Of a DNA stretch of 64,000 bases, positions 34,789-43,756 are shown one piece after another. The notes beneath the pieces are model-generated. The model saw only the letters and a list, made by a program, of their open reading frames with translations. It made no database searches and was not told the origin of the DNA. Position numbers and translations under genes: made by a program. This stretch comes from Helicobacter cynogastricus (lineage in GTDB: Bacteria > Campylobacterota > Campylobacteria > Campylobacterales > Helicobacteraceae). Position 1 is the first letter of the stretch, and each line of letters opens with the position of its first letter. The stretch is from positions 24,115 to 88,114 of the forward strand of contig NZ_FZMQ01000005.1 in NCBI RefSeq assembly GCF_900197855.1, read 5' to 3'.

Positions 34789-35492
34789 ATGGTCTTACTG
34801 GGCGTGCTATTAAAATATCTAGGTGCAGATAGTAACAGATTTTACGCACAAGTGGGCTTTGATTATTTTAATGTCACCTAGAATGGCATGATTAGCTGTT
34901 CCCAATTCTATCAAAGACTTAGTCTTGTAGCAGAAACCAGTAATGTTTAAGCAACACTAATCTCTATGGGGTTAATATACAGGTAGGCTATAAACAATTC
35001 TTTGGCAAAAAGAAACGCTGGGGACTGCGCTATTATGGCAGTTTTAGTTATAATGCAGGAGGGAGTAGCAGTAAAGCAAACTATGGGATCAGCAATTTTG
35101 TTTATGGAGTGGGTGTAGATAGTTTGTATAACTTCTTTGAAAGCAAGGGTTATAACACCACAAGTGGAATTTTCTTAGGCTTGATCCTAGTGGGAAGCTC
35201 ATGGACAATTGATAGCAAAGCATTAGCAACGACTTTGAATACATGCAAGAGTAACAAGACTTGTAAACTACAGATGGGACAAAGTTATTTCCAACTGCCT
35301 TTAACCTTTGGTTTTAGAACAAACATAGGCAAACACAATGGCTTTGAGATCGGCACGCGCATTCCTTTGTTGCCCATGCCTTATTACTACGCTTCTATGG
35401 CTACAGATTATGCAGAAATGGGAACTTACAAGCAACAAATAGGCTTTAGACGCAATGCTTCGGTGTATTTTAACTATGTGTATAATTTTTGA
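34789..35492 (+). pseudogene. Degenerate Hop-like outer-membrane protein gene
   Basis: From an ATG at 34789 the frame reads a signal-peptide-like MVLLGVLLKYLGA, then RFYAQVGFDYFN, and stops within 35 codons. A second stop and a frame change follow around 34950. From about 34970 a good frame resumes (YGVNIQVGYKQFFGKKKRWG) and runs through to RRNASVYFNYVYNF at 35492. The C-terminal barrel closely parallels the phase-variable protein at 3829-4751 (same RRN..Y.NYVYNF end, same VGVD.L.NFFE and G.RIP phrases). It is therefore a dead paralogue. No repeat tract is seen at the breaks. Confidence 0.8.
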
Positions 35493-35619
35493 TCTCACAA
35501 GTCAGAATTTTAGTTTAATCTTTTTGTCTGCATACTCAAATGTCCATACGAGCTAAACTATTAAACTATAAATAATATACATCATTTAAAAAGTAGTTCT
35601 GTGTTTAAAAGCTCTTTGC

Positions 35620-35790
35620 GTGGCTACTCTGTCAGCTGGAAGATCAAGAAGAAGGCAAGCACTATGTTTTCAAGCTAAGAGAAGATGTCTATTTTAGCGG
35701 TGAAGAGAAATTTAATACGCAGGCGGTCAAGGCGAAATTTGATGCAGAATTTAGAGCGCAACACTTGGCTAAAAACTCGCCGATGCGTTG
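35620..35790 (+). pseudogene. Remnant of nickel/peptide ABC substrate-binding protein (nikA-like)
   Basis: About 50 codons ending at the TGA at 35788-35790 read YVFKLREDVYFSGEEKF and then NTQAVKAKFDAEF, which fits the N-terminal part of NikA/DppA-type binding proteins (family 5), where a LRDDV.FS.GEPF phrase occurs. Everything before and after is missing. It is directly followed by the nikC remnant, so the operon lost most of nikA and all of nikB. 35493-35619 holds nothing recognisable. Confidence 0.6.
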
Positions 35791-36222
35791 ATTAATTGCA
35801 AAGTGGTCAATCCTTATGCCATCGCACTCACCCACTGGGCTTGGTATGCCCGCATTGTGCGCTCCATTATGCTCAGTCTGAAAAATAAAGAATATGTTCT
35901 GGTGAGCAAGATGTGCGGGGCTTTAGGGGTGGAAAGTTTCAAGAAAAACATGCTCAGACCCATCTTAGCCCAGTGTGTGATTGTCGCCACTTTAGACATT
36001 GGGCATGTGATGTTGCATATTGCAGGCTTGAGCTTTTTGGGGCTTGGTGTGAAATCTCCCACATCTGAGTGGGGCATCATGATTAGCGATGCCAAGGATT
36101 TTATTTTTACTTATCCTGAGCTCATTTACTATCCGGGTGTGGCGTTGTTCTTGTATGTGATGAGCTTTAATATCATTGGGGATTACTTACGTGACAAATT
36201 AGATGGGGCAAGGTGGTGGAAA
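35791..36222 (+). pseudogene. nikC: Truncated nickel permease NikC, fused in frame to nikD
   Basis: The frame encodes the C-terminal half of a binding-protein-dependent permease. ALTHWAWYARIVRS, then LDIGHVMLHIAGLSFLGLGV and PTSEWGIMISDAKDFI, correspond nearly word for word to the E. coli NikC C-terminal region as I remember it. The first half is absent and there is no proper start codon; a TTG at 35788 is all that exists. No stop separates it from nikD, so the two read as one frame up to 36485. Confidence 0.75.
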
Positions 36223-36956
36223 ATGCCAAAACTCAACATTAATATCCGTATCTCTAAAGAAGGGAGTGAATTTCTTAGGGCTGACTTTAGCCTAGAGCCT
36301 GCCAAGATTACCGCCATGCTAGGCAAGAGCGGAAGTGGAAAGAGTTTAAGCGCGACTTCTATTTTTGGCTTTATCGCCTATGGTTTTGAGGGGGGCGCGC
36401 AAGTAAATCTAGGCAATAGGCCCTATAATCCGCGCGCTTTAAGCATGATCATGCAAAACTCGCGCACTGCCTTAACACGCTCATGACGCTCAAATCCCAT
36501 GCCATAGAGAGCTTAAAAGTGTTGGACAAATGGGATAGCTCTGGTATGCAACGCATCTACAAGGCCTTAGAAGATGTATGCTTGAATTCTAGCATCTTGA
36601 ACAAATACCCCTTTGAGTTGAGCGGCGGCATGTTGCAACACGCCATGATCGCCCTAGCCCTGCTCAAAGAGCCCCAATTCATCATCGCTGATGAGCCCAC
36701 TACCGATTTGGACCTCATCACGCAAAGCAAGATTCTAGAGCTCCTCCTAGAGCTCAAAGACAAAAAACAGGCGGGATTTTTGCTCATCACCCATGATTTT
36801 GGTGTGGTAAAAAAAATCGCCGATCATGTCTTGGTGATGAGTGAAGGGCGCATTGTACAAAGGGGAAGTGTGCAAGAAGTCTTTGAAAAACCCCTGCATG
36901 TGCAAACCAAACTATTCATAGAGGCGTACAAGAATTTTGGAGGCGAGGCATGCTAG
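36223..36956 (+). pseudogene. nikD: Nickel ABC transporter ATPase NikD, broken by a one-base deletion
   Basis: The first part (from the ATG at 36223) has Walker A GKSGSGKS and the Q-loop phrase SMIMQNSRTAL. A frame change follows near 36472-36476: GCCTTAACACGC should read GCCTTnAACACG to keep the NTLMTL phrase in frame. The second part (from 36483) has the signature LSGGM, Walker B FIIADEPTTDLD and H-loop LITHDFGVV. Together they cover a whole NikD. If one base were restored the ATPase would be intact, but its permease partners are not, so the gene is a pseudogene. Confidence 0.8.
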
Positions 36957-37556
36957 CCCTAAATCTCCCAACTTCACCACAGCTATGAAGTATTTTCTTT
37001 GGTAAAAAGAGCTATTCGGGCGTACTTAAGGATATTTCTTTTGAGCTTGAACAGGGGCAGGCACTAGGGCTTATGGGGCTCTCTGGCTCAGGAAAGAGCA
37101 CTTTGGCTAACATTATCATGGGCTTCATCAAGCCCATGTAAGGAAAAATTGAATTTTTTGGCAAAGCGTGCAAATGGAGACTTTAGAAAAAAGGCGCGCC
37201 TTTTACAAGCAGGCCCAAATGGTGTTTCAAGACCCCATTAGTGGCGTGAATCCAACTTTGAACGTCTTTGAGGCGCTCGCTGAGCCCTTGGTAAATCCGC
37301 TTAACATTGCAGATACAGAGTTGAGCTTACGCATTGAGAGAGCATGCGAAATGTTCCATATCGCCAAAAATACCTCCACCAACACGCGGTTTTGCTAAGC
37401 GGAGCACGATCTGCACTTGACTAAAGCCTTTTGCAATGAGATTATCTTGCTAGATGAGGGGAAATTGGCGTATCTTGCCCACTCAGTCTTTTAAAGCCCA
37501 CTAGCAAGGATTTAATCCAAGCGGTAGATGAAACTACAAACTTTGTGCTAATGTGT
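36950..37556 (+). pseudogene. nikE: Remnant of nickel ABC transporter ATPase NikE
   Basis: Starting at an ATG that overlaps the nikD stop, the sequence has several stops and frame changes but clear NikE pieces: [32 protein letters not shown] (Walker A), QMVFQDPISGVNPTL (Q-loop) and HDLHLTKAFCNEIILLDEGK (H-loop end). Between 37380 and 37415 the start of the LSGG signature (CTAAGCGGAG) is joined directly to the H-loop (CACGATCTGCAC), so the Walker B segment has been deleted. It ends just before the convergent ClpX-like gene. Confidence 0.75.
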
Positions 37557-37558
37557 GC

Positions 37559-38755
37559 TTAGTTACCCTCCAATCCCCTTACCAACACCTTTGTATTTCC
37601 TAAATGATCAATGTCAATGACACATCTTAAACCATGATAATCCTCTAAATCAAAGCGCAGGGGCATGAGCAGTTCATGGAGTTTTTGATCTAACCCGCTC
37701 ATACCCAACCCTTCATTGAGGGCGTTTTGGATTAAAAAGCGTTTGGCTTCTTGGCTAAACTCTAGGGCACTCCCTGCTTTAAAAAATTCCTCTTGGAAGG
37801 GTTTTAAACGCCGATCTAAGAGTTCTGTGAGCATGTCAATATCCACAGGCTCAAAGATCACACGCACGCAGAAACGGCGTAAAAATTCGCGCTTCATGCC
37901 ACATTCTATTAAATTTTCATTAGTGATTTTGGGAAGTTTTTGATGGAGAGTTTTGTTATTTTTCCATAATTTTTCAAAATGCCCCAAGACAATAAAGAGC
38001 ATGTGATCGGTTTTTAAAGAGATGGTTTGTTTATTGCTCCCATTTCCATACTCAAAGGACACTATCCCCTTTTCAATGACCTTTAAGAGTTCATTTTGCA
38101 CCCCCTGTCTCCACTCCTTGTCATGCCAACTCCCCTGTCCTAACTTGTCAATCTCATCTAAGACCAACACCCCTTGCTCAGCTTTTTCTATATTTTTATC
38201 CGCATTGCTATAGAGGGTAGCAAACATTTGGTTGGTTTCATTGCCAATATAGCCTGTAGGGGTGAAAGCAGCTGCATTGGCAATACAATAAGGAATGTCT
38301 AAATACTTGGTTGCCATTTCAATTAAAAAAGTCTTGCCACTACCTGAAGGGCCTATACAAATGGCATTGGCTTTTTCTAAGTCAGATTGTCCTTGAATGC
38401 GTTTATAGTGATCGCTAAAAACCAAACTCATTTGTTTTTTAGCTTGCTCTTGACCGATCACAAATTGATCCAAATAAGATTTAATGGCTTTGGGGGCGTA
38501 TTTGTCTTGGGGGTTTGGTGGTTTTAAAGAGGGTTCGGGGGATGGGGGGGATATTCTTGAAAAAGAGAGCTCTGGGATAGAGTCTTTGGGTGGGGGTTCT
38601 TGGTCTTCTTGAGGGAAGGTTATAAGTTTTGTCTCTTTTGGAGGCGATTTTTCTAAGAAAAGCACGCTAAATAATCTCACGAAAAAATAACCTACAACGA
38701 TCAATACATAAAGCCCCACCTCCAATAGTATCCAGTAAAAAAGGTATTTAAGCAT
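37559..38755 (-). CDS. Membrane-anchored ClpX-like AAA+ ATPase
   Basis: A 398-residue protein with a hydrophobic N-terminal segment at residues 4-33 (YWILLEVGLYVLIVVGYFFV), a proline-rich linker to about 85, then a ClpX-type AAA+ core. IKSYLDQFVIGQEQAKK is the ClpX entry motif; Walker A GPSGSGKT is at 135-142; the pore-loop-like GYIG is at 168-171; Walker B VLVLDEID at 196-203; an arginine-rich FLRRF follows. The zinc-finger domain of ClpX is replaced by the membrane anchor, and I see no IGF loop for docking ClpP. It may unfold or remodel membrane-near substrates without ClpP. It lies between the dead nik genes and dapF. Confidence 0.8.
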   Translation of the reverse strand: MLKYLFYWILLEVGLYVLIVVGYFFVRLFSVLFLEKSPPKETKLITFPQEDQEPPPKDSIPELSFSRISPPSPEPSLKPPNPQDKYAPKAIKSYLDQFVIGQEQAKKQMSLVFSDHYKRIQGQSDLEKANAICIGPSGSGKTFLIEMATKYLDIPYCIANAAAFTPTGYIGNETNQMFATLYSNADKNIEKAEQGVLVLDEIDKLGQGSWHDKEWRQGVQNELLKVIEKGIVSFEYGNGSNKQTISLKTDHMLFIVLGHFEKLWKNNKTLHQKLPKITNENLIECGMKREFLRRFCVRVIFEPVDIDMLTELLDRRLKPFQEEFFKAGSALEFSQEAKRFLIQNALNEGLGMSGLDQKLHELLMPLRFDLEDYHGLRCVIDIDHLGNTKVLVRGLEGN

Positions 38756-38791
38756 TTCTGCACACCCCTTTATCTAAAACATGGAATGAAA

Positions 38792-39589
38792 TTAAAATAA
38801 ATCGGCGCGATAACCTTTAAATGCAGGTTTTTCCAAAATGAATCCTATAAAATGTACTTGTCCTTTAAAACAAACCTCATGGCCTTTCAAATACCAATTT
38901 AAGGCCTCCCCACTAGGAGGGATAAGGGTTGCTTGAGGTGTTAAATGATGCTCTTTACGAGCGGCCACAAACACAGCAGCCATGCCTGTGCCACAAGCTA
39001 AAGTAATGTCCTCAACACCCCTTTCATAGGTGGCTAGCCTAATGGTATGCGAATCTGTAATGCAAGCGATATTGACATTGGCATTAAAACGCGTGCGTAA
39101 TGCTTGCATCTGGGGTGTTTTGTGCGTGGGAATTTTATTAGGGTGGTCCACAAAATGCACTAAATGAGGCACGCCCGTATCTAATAAATGCCAAGTTTGC
39201 CCCTCTAACTGCAAACTCTCCAACCGCTTAGGTACGCCCAAATTACTTTGTACAATCCCCCCTTGTGGGTTAAGACTCAATACTTCTAGGCTAATCACTC
39301 CAGCCCCACTTAAAAAAGTGTGCTTTAAGGAGGCTAATCCTTGATGATAGGCATAAAGTCCTACGCACCGACTCGCGTTTCCGCACATGCTAGCGCAACT
39401 CCCATCAGCATTATAAAACTCCCATGTATAGGCATGTTCAGAATGAGGCAAGAGCACAACTAGACCATCTGCTCCAAAGCCATAGTGGCGATCACAAACT
39501 TCTTTGGCTAGTGCACTACGATCTTGAGGGGTAAATTGGTGGGTGATCAAAAAATCGTTACCACTAGCGCAGTATTTATGTAAAAGCAT
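38792..39589 (-). CDS. dapF: Diaminopimelate epimerase
   Basis: Converts LL- to meso-diaminopimelate for lysine and peptidoglycan. It has 265 residues, with the two catalytic cysteines in MCGNASRC and LACGTGMAA, and the family start KYCASGNDF. It is divergent from the AI-2E-family permease gene, with overlapping promoters in the 45-base gap. Helicobacter peptidoglycan depends on this enzyme, so it is core. Confidence 0.94.
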   Translation of the reverse strand: MLLHKYCASGNDFLITHQFTPQDRSALAKEVCDRHYGFGADGLVVLLPHSEHAYTWEFYNADGSCASMCGNASRCVGLYAYHQGLASLKHTFLSGAGVISLEVLSLNPQGGIVQSNLGVPKRLESLQLEGQTWHLLDTGVPHLVHFVDHPNKIPTHKTPQMQALRTRFNANVNIACITDSHTIRLATYERGVEDITLACGTGMAAVFVAARKEHHLTPQATLIPPSGEALNWYLKGHEVCFKGQVHFIGFILEKPAFKGYRADLF

Positions 39590-39605
39590 GGTCAGCCTTT
39601 TTGGG

Positions 39606-39612
39606 TATTATA
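39606..39612. promoter_or_regulatory. Overlapping divergent -10 elements of dapF and the AI-2E-family permease
   Basis: TATTAT on the plus strand (39606-39611) faces the permease start 24 bases on. TATAAT on the minus strand (39612-39607) faces dapF, 18 bases away. The two share the same bases, so the two genes may compete for polymerase. Confidence 0.45.
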
Positions 39613-39634
39613 GTGCAAAACTAATGAGGTTGGC

Positions 39635-40696
39635 ATGCGCCCGGTGTATTTCTTTTGGCTCTTGTTTGGTGTGGCGTTTTACTGGATGCTCTATCTTTAT
39701 GAAGATTTTTTGATGGATTTACTCATCGCTGGGCTATTGTGCGTAACTATATTTTGGCTCAAAGAGTTTTTAGATAAATATATGCGCAACCTCTTTAGCT
39801 CCTTGCTCTGCGTGGTGGTGCTGTTGAGTTTCTTGGTCATACCTCTCTACTTCATCATTCATCAAAGTGTTGATTTTTTGGCACATATCAACTTAGAAAA
39901 ACTTTCTTTCTTTTTCAATAAGTTTAAAGCAGATCTGCTCATCTTTTTAGATCGATTCCCCATGATCAATGCAGATGCGAAAAATTTTATCTCGCACCTT
40001 TCAGCCCAATCTATGATGTCCTATGTCTTGCGTTTCAGTAGTGATATTGGCAAATACAGCCTAAAACTTGCTAGCGATACGGTGATGGTTCTAGTATTTT
40101 TATTCCTATGTTTCTTTTATGGCCGTCGCTTCTATGGTTACATTTTAGAAATCCTTCCTTTTGAGAAAATTCAAAGTAAGGGAATTTTTAGAGAAGTAGC
40201 CGGCATTTTGCGCGTTGTCTTGCTCACCTCAATCATTAATGTATTGTTACAAGGTATGGCTTTTGGAGCGTTGGTAGTGTGGTTTGATCTAGATTGGCTC
40301 TCTTTGGGGATTTTATACGGATTAGCTTCGCTTATTCCTATTGTGGGTGGGTCTTTGGTATGGATTCCTGTCGCTTTATATGAAATGTATCGCGATCACA
40401 CGACGATTGCTATTGTAATAGCTATTTACTCTATCGTACTCATCGGAGGTTTAATTGATAGCCTGATCAAACCTTGGTTGATTGGGTTTATCAAACGCAA
40501 GATTTTAAAAATCTCCCTCAAAATCAATGAAATATTGATCTTTTTCTCTATCTTGGCAGGTATTAGTAAATTTGGGTTTTGGGGGATTGCGGTGGGGCCT
40601 ACTATCACCGCTTTTTTTATCGTGCTCTTAAGACTCTATGAACACTCTTTCATCAAGCCTAAGATTCTCAAGCAACGGGCACAACTTGAGGAATGA
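39635..40696 (+). CDS. AI-2E family transporter (TqsA/PerM-like membrane protein)
   Basis: A 353-residue membrane protein with about eight hydrophobic segments: a cluster at the N terminus (VYFFWLLFGVAFYWMLYL onward), one near 60-80, one near 150-170, and a dense C-terminal set around YGLASLIPIVGGSLVWIPVA and IGGLIDSLIKPWLIG. The PIVGG and DxxxKPxLIG phrases are typical of the UPF0118/AI-2E family. Substrates vary in this family and include AI-2 or Na+/H+ exchange, so no substrate is claimed. Its 3' end overlaps the convergent lctP by 29 bases. Confidence 0.8.
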   Translation: MRPVYFFWLLFGVAFYWMLYLYEDFLMDLLIAGLLCVTIFWLKEFLDKYMRNLFSSLLCVVVLLSFLVIPLYFIIHQSVDFLAHINLEKLSFFFNKFKADLLIFLDRFPMINADAKNFISHLSAQSMMSYVLRFSSDIGKYSLKLASDTVMVLVFLFLCFFYGRRFYGYILEILPFEKIQSKGIFREVAGILRVVLLTSIINVLLQGMAFGALVVWFDLDWLSLGILYGLASLIPIVGGSLVWIPVALYEMYRDHTTIAIVIAIYSIVLIGGLIDSLIKPWLIGFIKRKILKISLKINEILIFFSILAGISKFGFWGIAVGPTITAFFIVLLRLYEHSFIKPKILKQRAQLEE

Positions 40697-42320
40697 GATA
40701 GGCAATCACACTGATCACAATGCCCATTAAAAGCACAAAAATAATGGAGTATTTCACCGTGAATTTAAAGAGATCGGATTCTTTGCCCGCTAACCCTACA
40801 GCCGCACAAGCGATCGCAATACTCTGAGGGCTGATCATCTTGCCTAGAGTGCCCCCCACGGTATTGGCTGTGAGCGTAAGCACTTCTGGAATTTTAAGAT
40901 TGTTAGCTGTGAGTTGTTGCAGTGAACCAAAGAGTAGATTAGAGCTTGTGTCGCTCCCGGTGAGAAATACGCCCACCCAACCAATGACAGGCGAAAAGAA
41001 AGTAAAGGCTTTGCCTGTATGGGTAAGAGCTAGGGCCATAGTTGCAGAGATCCCGCTGTAATTGGAGATGTAGGCAAAACTGAGCACTAAGCCAATGGTC
41101 AAAATAGGAAAGCGCATTTCTTTTAAGGTATCGCCAAAGACATGCACCGCATCGCTTGCTTTAACACGCAAGACAAAGATACTCACTAATGCGGCTACCA
41201 AAATGGAAGTCCCCACGGTGTTAATTAGGGGCAGTTTGAAAATCACAGGGCTAGTTGCGCTCTTGCCCTCAAGCACAAAGGGCGCGCTTTTTAAAATTTT
41301 CTGACTAATGCTATCAAATTCAAAATAGAAGTTAGAGAAAGCTAAAGCTCCACCTTTGGCAAAGAGAGCCTTAAACCAAGGTTGAGTCCAAATAACAATC
41401 GTAGCGATCAAAATAACAAAAGGTGCCCACGCCACTAAAACCTTACAAATGTGATGTTGCTGGTGCGTGTGGGTAACTTCTTTACCATCACTCCTAAAAA
41501 TGTGCTTAGGTTGCCAAAAACGTAAAAATACAGCAGTCGCTACGAGCGAAACGATTGCAGAGAGAATCCCGGGGAGTTCTGGCCCTAGATAGTTTGAGCT
41601 CAAATACTGCGCAAAAGCAAAGCTAAAAGCAGCTACAAACACGGCTGGAAAAGTTTCTTTGATCCCGCGCACGCCATCCATTAAAAATACGATAAAGAAA
41701 GGCACAAGCAAACTCACAAAAAATAAGATTTTGCCTGCCATCGCGCTAATGGCCAACGCGCTCACACCCACCGCTCCAGCCATCGCAGTGATGGGAATGC
41801 CCACCGCTCCAAAGGCTACGGGTGCTGTGTTGGCAATCAGACATAACCCGGCTGCATAGAGGGGGTTTAACCCTAAGCCTACTAAGATTGCTGCCGTGAT
41901 AGCCACAGGTCCACCAAAGCCAATCGCCCCTTCTAAAAATGATCCAAAACAAAACCCAATTAAGATCACCAAAATGCGGTGATCTGGAGTGATGGATTGC
42001 ACACTCTCTTTAAGAATTTCAAAATACCCAGATTTGACACTGAGTTTATAGAGAAAAATCGCTGCAATAATGATCCATGCGATGGGCCAAAGACCATATA
42101 AAAACCCATAGACAAAGCTAGCTCCCACCATTACCGGGGGCATTTTATACACAAGAAGAGCGATGAGCGCGGAGAGCACCACACTTAAAAAAGCAGCAGT
42201 ATGGCCCTTAAGCTTAAAAACGATCAATGAGGCAAAAAATAACACGATGGGCAAAGCCGCCACCAACGCACTCAACCATATATTGCCCCCTAAAGGGGCA
42301 TAAATCTGGTGCCACTCCAT
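40668..42320 (-). CDS. lctP: L-lactate permease
   Basis: A 550-residue LctP-family permease with about 13-14 membrane segments and the conserved GSFLEGAIGFGGPVAITA and FLTGSDTSSNLLFG motifs. It imports lactate (and probably glycolate) with protons. The ATG at 42320 has AGGAG and a TGTTATACT promoter. H. pylori has two adjacent lctP genes; here only one is seen at this place. Its last codons overlap the AI-2E-family gene on the other strand. Confidence 0.93.
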   Translation of the reverse strand: MEWHQIYAPLGGNIWLSALVAALPIVLFFASLIVFKLKGHTAAFLSVVLSALIALLVYKMPPVMVGASFVYGFLYGLWPIAWIIIAAIFLYKLSVKSGYFEILKESVQSITPDHRILVILIGFCFGSFLEGAIGFGGPVAITAAILVGLGLNPLYAAGLCLIANTAPVAFGAVGIPITAMAGAVGVSALAISAMAGKILFFVSLLVPFFIVFLMDGVRGIKETFPAVFVAAFSFAFAQYLSSNYLGPELPGILSAIVSLVATAVFLRFWQPKHIFRSDGKEVTHTHQQHHICKVLVAWAPFVILIATIVIWTQPWFKALFAKGGALAFSNFYFEFDSISQKILKSAPFVLEGKSATSPVIFKLPLINTVGTSILVAALVSIFVLRVKASDAVHVFGDTLKEMRFPILTIGLVLSFAYISNYSGISATMALALTHTGKAFTFFSPVIGWVGVFLTGSDTSSNLLFGSLQQLTANNLKIPEVLTLTANTVGGTLGKMISPQSIAIACAAVGLAGKESDLFKFTVKYSIIFVLLMGIVISVIAYLIPQVVPVA

Positions 42321-42345
42321 CTAACAACTCCTAAAATTTTATTTC

Positions 42346-42354
42346 AGTATAACA
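42346..42354 (-). promoter_or_regulatory. Extended -10 promoter of lctP
   Basis: On the minus strand it reads TGTTATACT, a close match to TGnTATAAT, 26 bases before the lctP start. Confidence 0.6.
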
Positions 42355-42480
42355 TGTTAGGTAAGTATGGGGTGGGTTTTAGATTGTCGCAGGGTTGTAT
42401 ATGGAAAAAATTACCCGTTTTTGCAAATAAATGCCCTGTGTGCTATCATATATTCTATCTCTTTATTTTTAGGACATTCC

Positions 42481-43730
42481 ATGCTTTTAACCCGTGCTTT
42501 AAGGATTCTTAAGTGTAGACTTAAGGATTCCTTTAAAACTCAGCTCCTCCATTCTGAGTTTGAAAATCTTGATCCACATAGTCCTGAGTATTATTACAAG
42601 TATGCTTGCCCCTCTAATGCTGAATATGATGCTCTAGGAGCGGAAGCTTACAATTAAAAACTTTTGAAACAAAAAGGCTTTAATGATGCTTTTAAAGCGC
42701 GTTTTAAAGATCGCAAGCCTTTTGTACTTTTTGCTGGCAATGACGAGCACCAAGACAAGAGTGGTTTTATCCAAGATTTAGAAAAAGTTTGTGAAAAACT
42801 CTATCTTTTTTATCAAGACGATGGAGTGTATGGCACTTCTCATTTGGGTTACCGCACACAGCGCACCTATCTATACAGAGAGGCCAACTCATGGCGCAAC
42901 ACCACGAAAATTTGTGAAATTATGGATAGTGCGCCTGCCAATGCTAAGCCGGATTTTCTGATTATTCAAGGATGGGGTTGGAACTACTCTCCTAAAGACT
43001 TGCTAGTGATCAAAAAACGCTATCCTGAGCTTAAAATCCTTAATTTACAAATGGACGATCGTCTTACTTATTATTTTAACGACCACGCAGGCACACACGC
43101 CATTTTACCCTTCCTAGGCCCCTCCCTCACGACTGCTCCTGAGAGAATCGAATGGATTTTGAAAGAAGGTACCCCTTGTTTCTACTTCCCTTTGGCTAGC
43201 AGTGTGGATTTTTTTCATCCCCTAGATAATCCTGCAAGACAATATGACATAGGATTTTGTAGGCGCAGCGCATGGAATTCGAGGACAAGTTGTCAGAACT
43301 CTGCAAAAAGAGGGTTTCAAAGTGCAAGCCTATGGCTACGGCTTTGAAAATGAGGGGGGGGGAGGGGGGTGAGCGTTTACCCTTAGAGGAAACCAACGCT
43401 TTTTTTAACGCCTGCGAATTGGTGTTAGGTTGTGGAAATATGCTTAATGATTGTTTAGAACCTGTGAATATGAAACTGCGTGATTTTGATGCGCCTATGA
43501 GTGGAGCGGCCTACATTACCACTTATAACCCCGATTTAGAAAACCTTTTTGCTCCAAATAGCATGATTTTTTACCGCAGTATTCCCGAGCTCATTGAAAA
43601 AGTGCGCCACTATTTGACCCATAAAAAATTATTGATTCCTATACGCACTCAGGCTTTCCAGCAAGCTTCAAGCAAGCATACCTATGAACGCCGTCTAAGC
43701 GATGTGTTTAAAAAGTTGGAGATTAGCTAA
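42481..43730 (+). pseudogene. Broken glycosyltransferase-like gene with a G9 tract
   Basis: From the ATG at 42481 (AGGAC upstream, TGCTATCAT promoter at 42441) the frame gives MLLTRALRILKCRLKD and stops at TAA 42655. It continues in the same frame from 42664 (GFNDAFKARFKDRKPFVLFAG through VDFFHPLDNPARQYDIGF), then shifts near 43258 at a T4 run: one T less gives VGAAHGIRGQVVRTLQKEGF. It shifts again at a G9 tract (43354-43362), after which ERLPLEETNAFFNACELV runs to the end. The parts resemble CgeB/GT1-type glycosyltransferases (C-terminal MLNDCLEP and DLENLFAPNSM). Three breaks mean it is dead here; the G tract suggests it was once phase-variable. Confidence 0.7.
43354..43369 (+). repeat. Interrupted poly-G tract (G9 A G6) in a glycosyltransferase pseudogene
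   Basis: Nine G, one A and six G in coding direction. Removing one G would join the upstream frame (after its own correction) to the downstream one. G runs of this size are typical contingency repeats in Helicobacter surface-glycan genes. Confidence 0.7.
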
Positions 43731-43731
43731 T

Positions 43732-43746
43732 AGCCCCCAAGGGGCT
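43732..43746. terminator. Hairpin between the glycosyltransferase pseudogene and the octaheme cytochrome gene
   Basis: AGCCCC (43732-43737) pairs with GGGGCT (43741-43746) with a three-base loop, in the 26-base gap between convergent genes. No strong T run; it may serve both strands. Confidence 0.45.
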
Positions 43747-43756
43747 CAAGAGGAGA

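Noticed and set aside
35788..36486. A genuine fused permease-ATPase gene
   Set aside because: The permease half lacks its N-terminal half and a proper start, and the ATPase half is cut by a frameshift. The fusion is decay, not a new architecture.
40668..40696. Assembly error at the overlap of the AI-2E-family gene and lctP
   Set aside because: A convergent overlap of 29 bases with both C termini looking normal is acceptable; both frames are intact.
43272..43730. A separate small gene starting at ATG 43272
   Set aside because: Its first 30 codons are an out-of-frame reading of the glycosyltransferase pseudogene. The conserved part begins only after the G tract.
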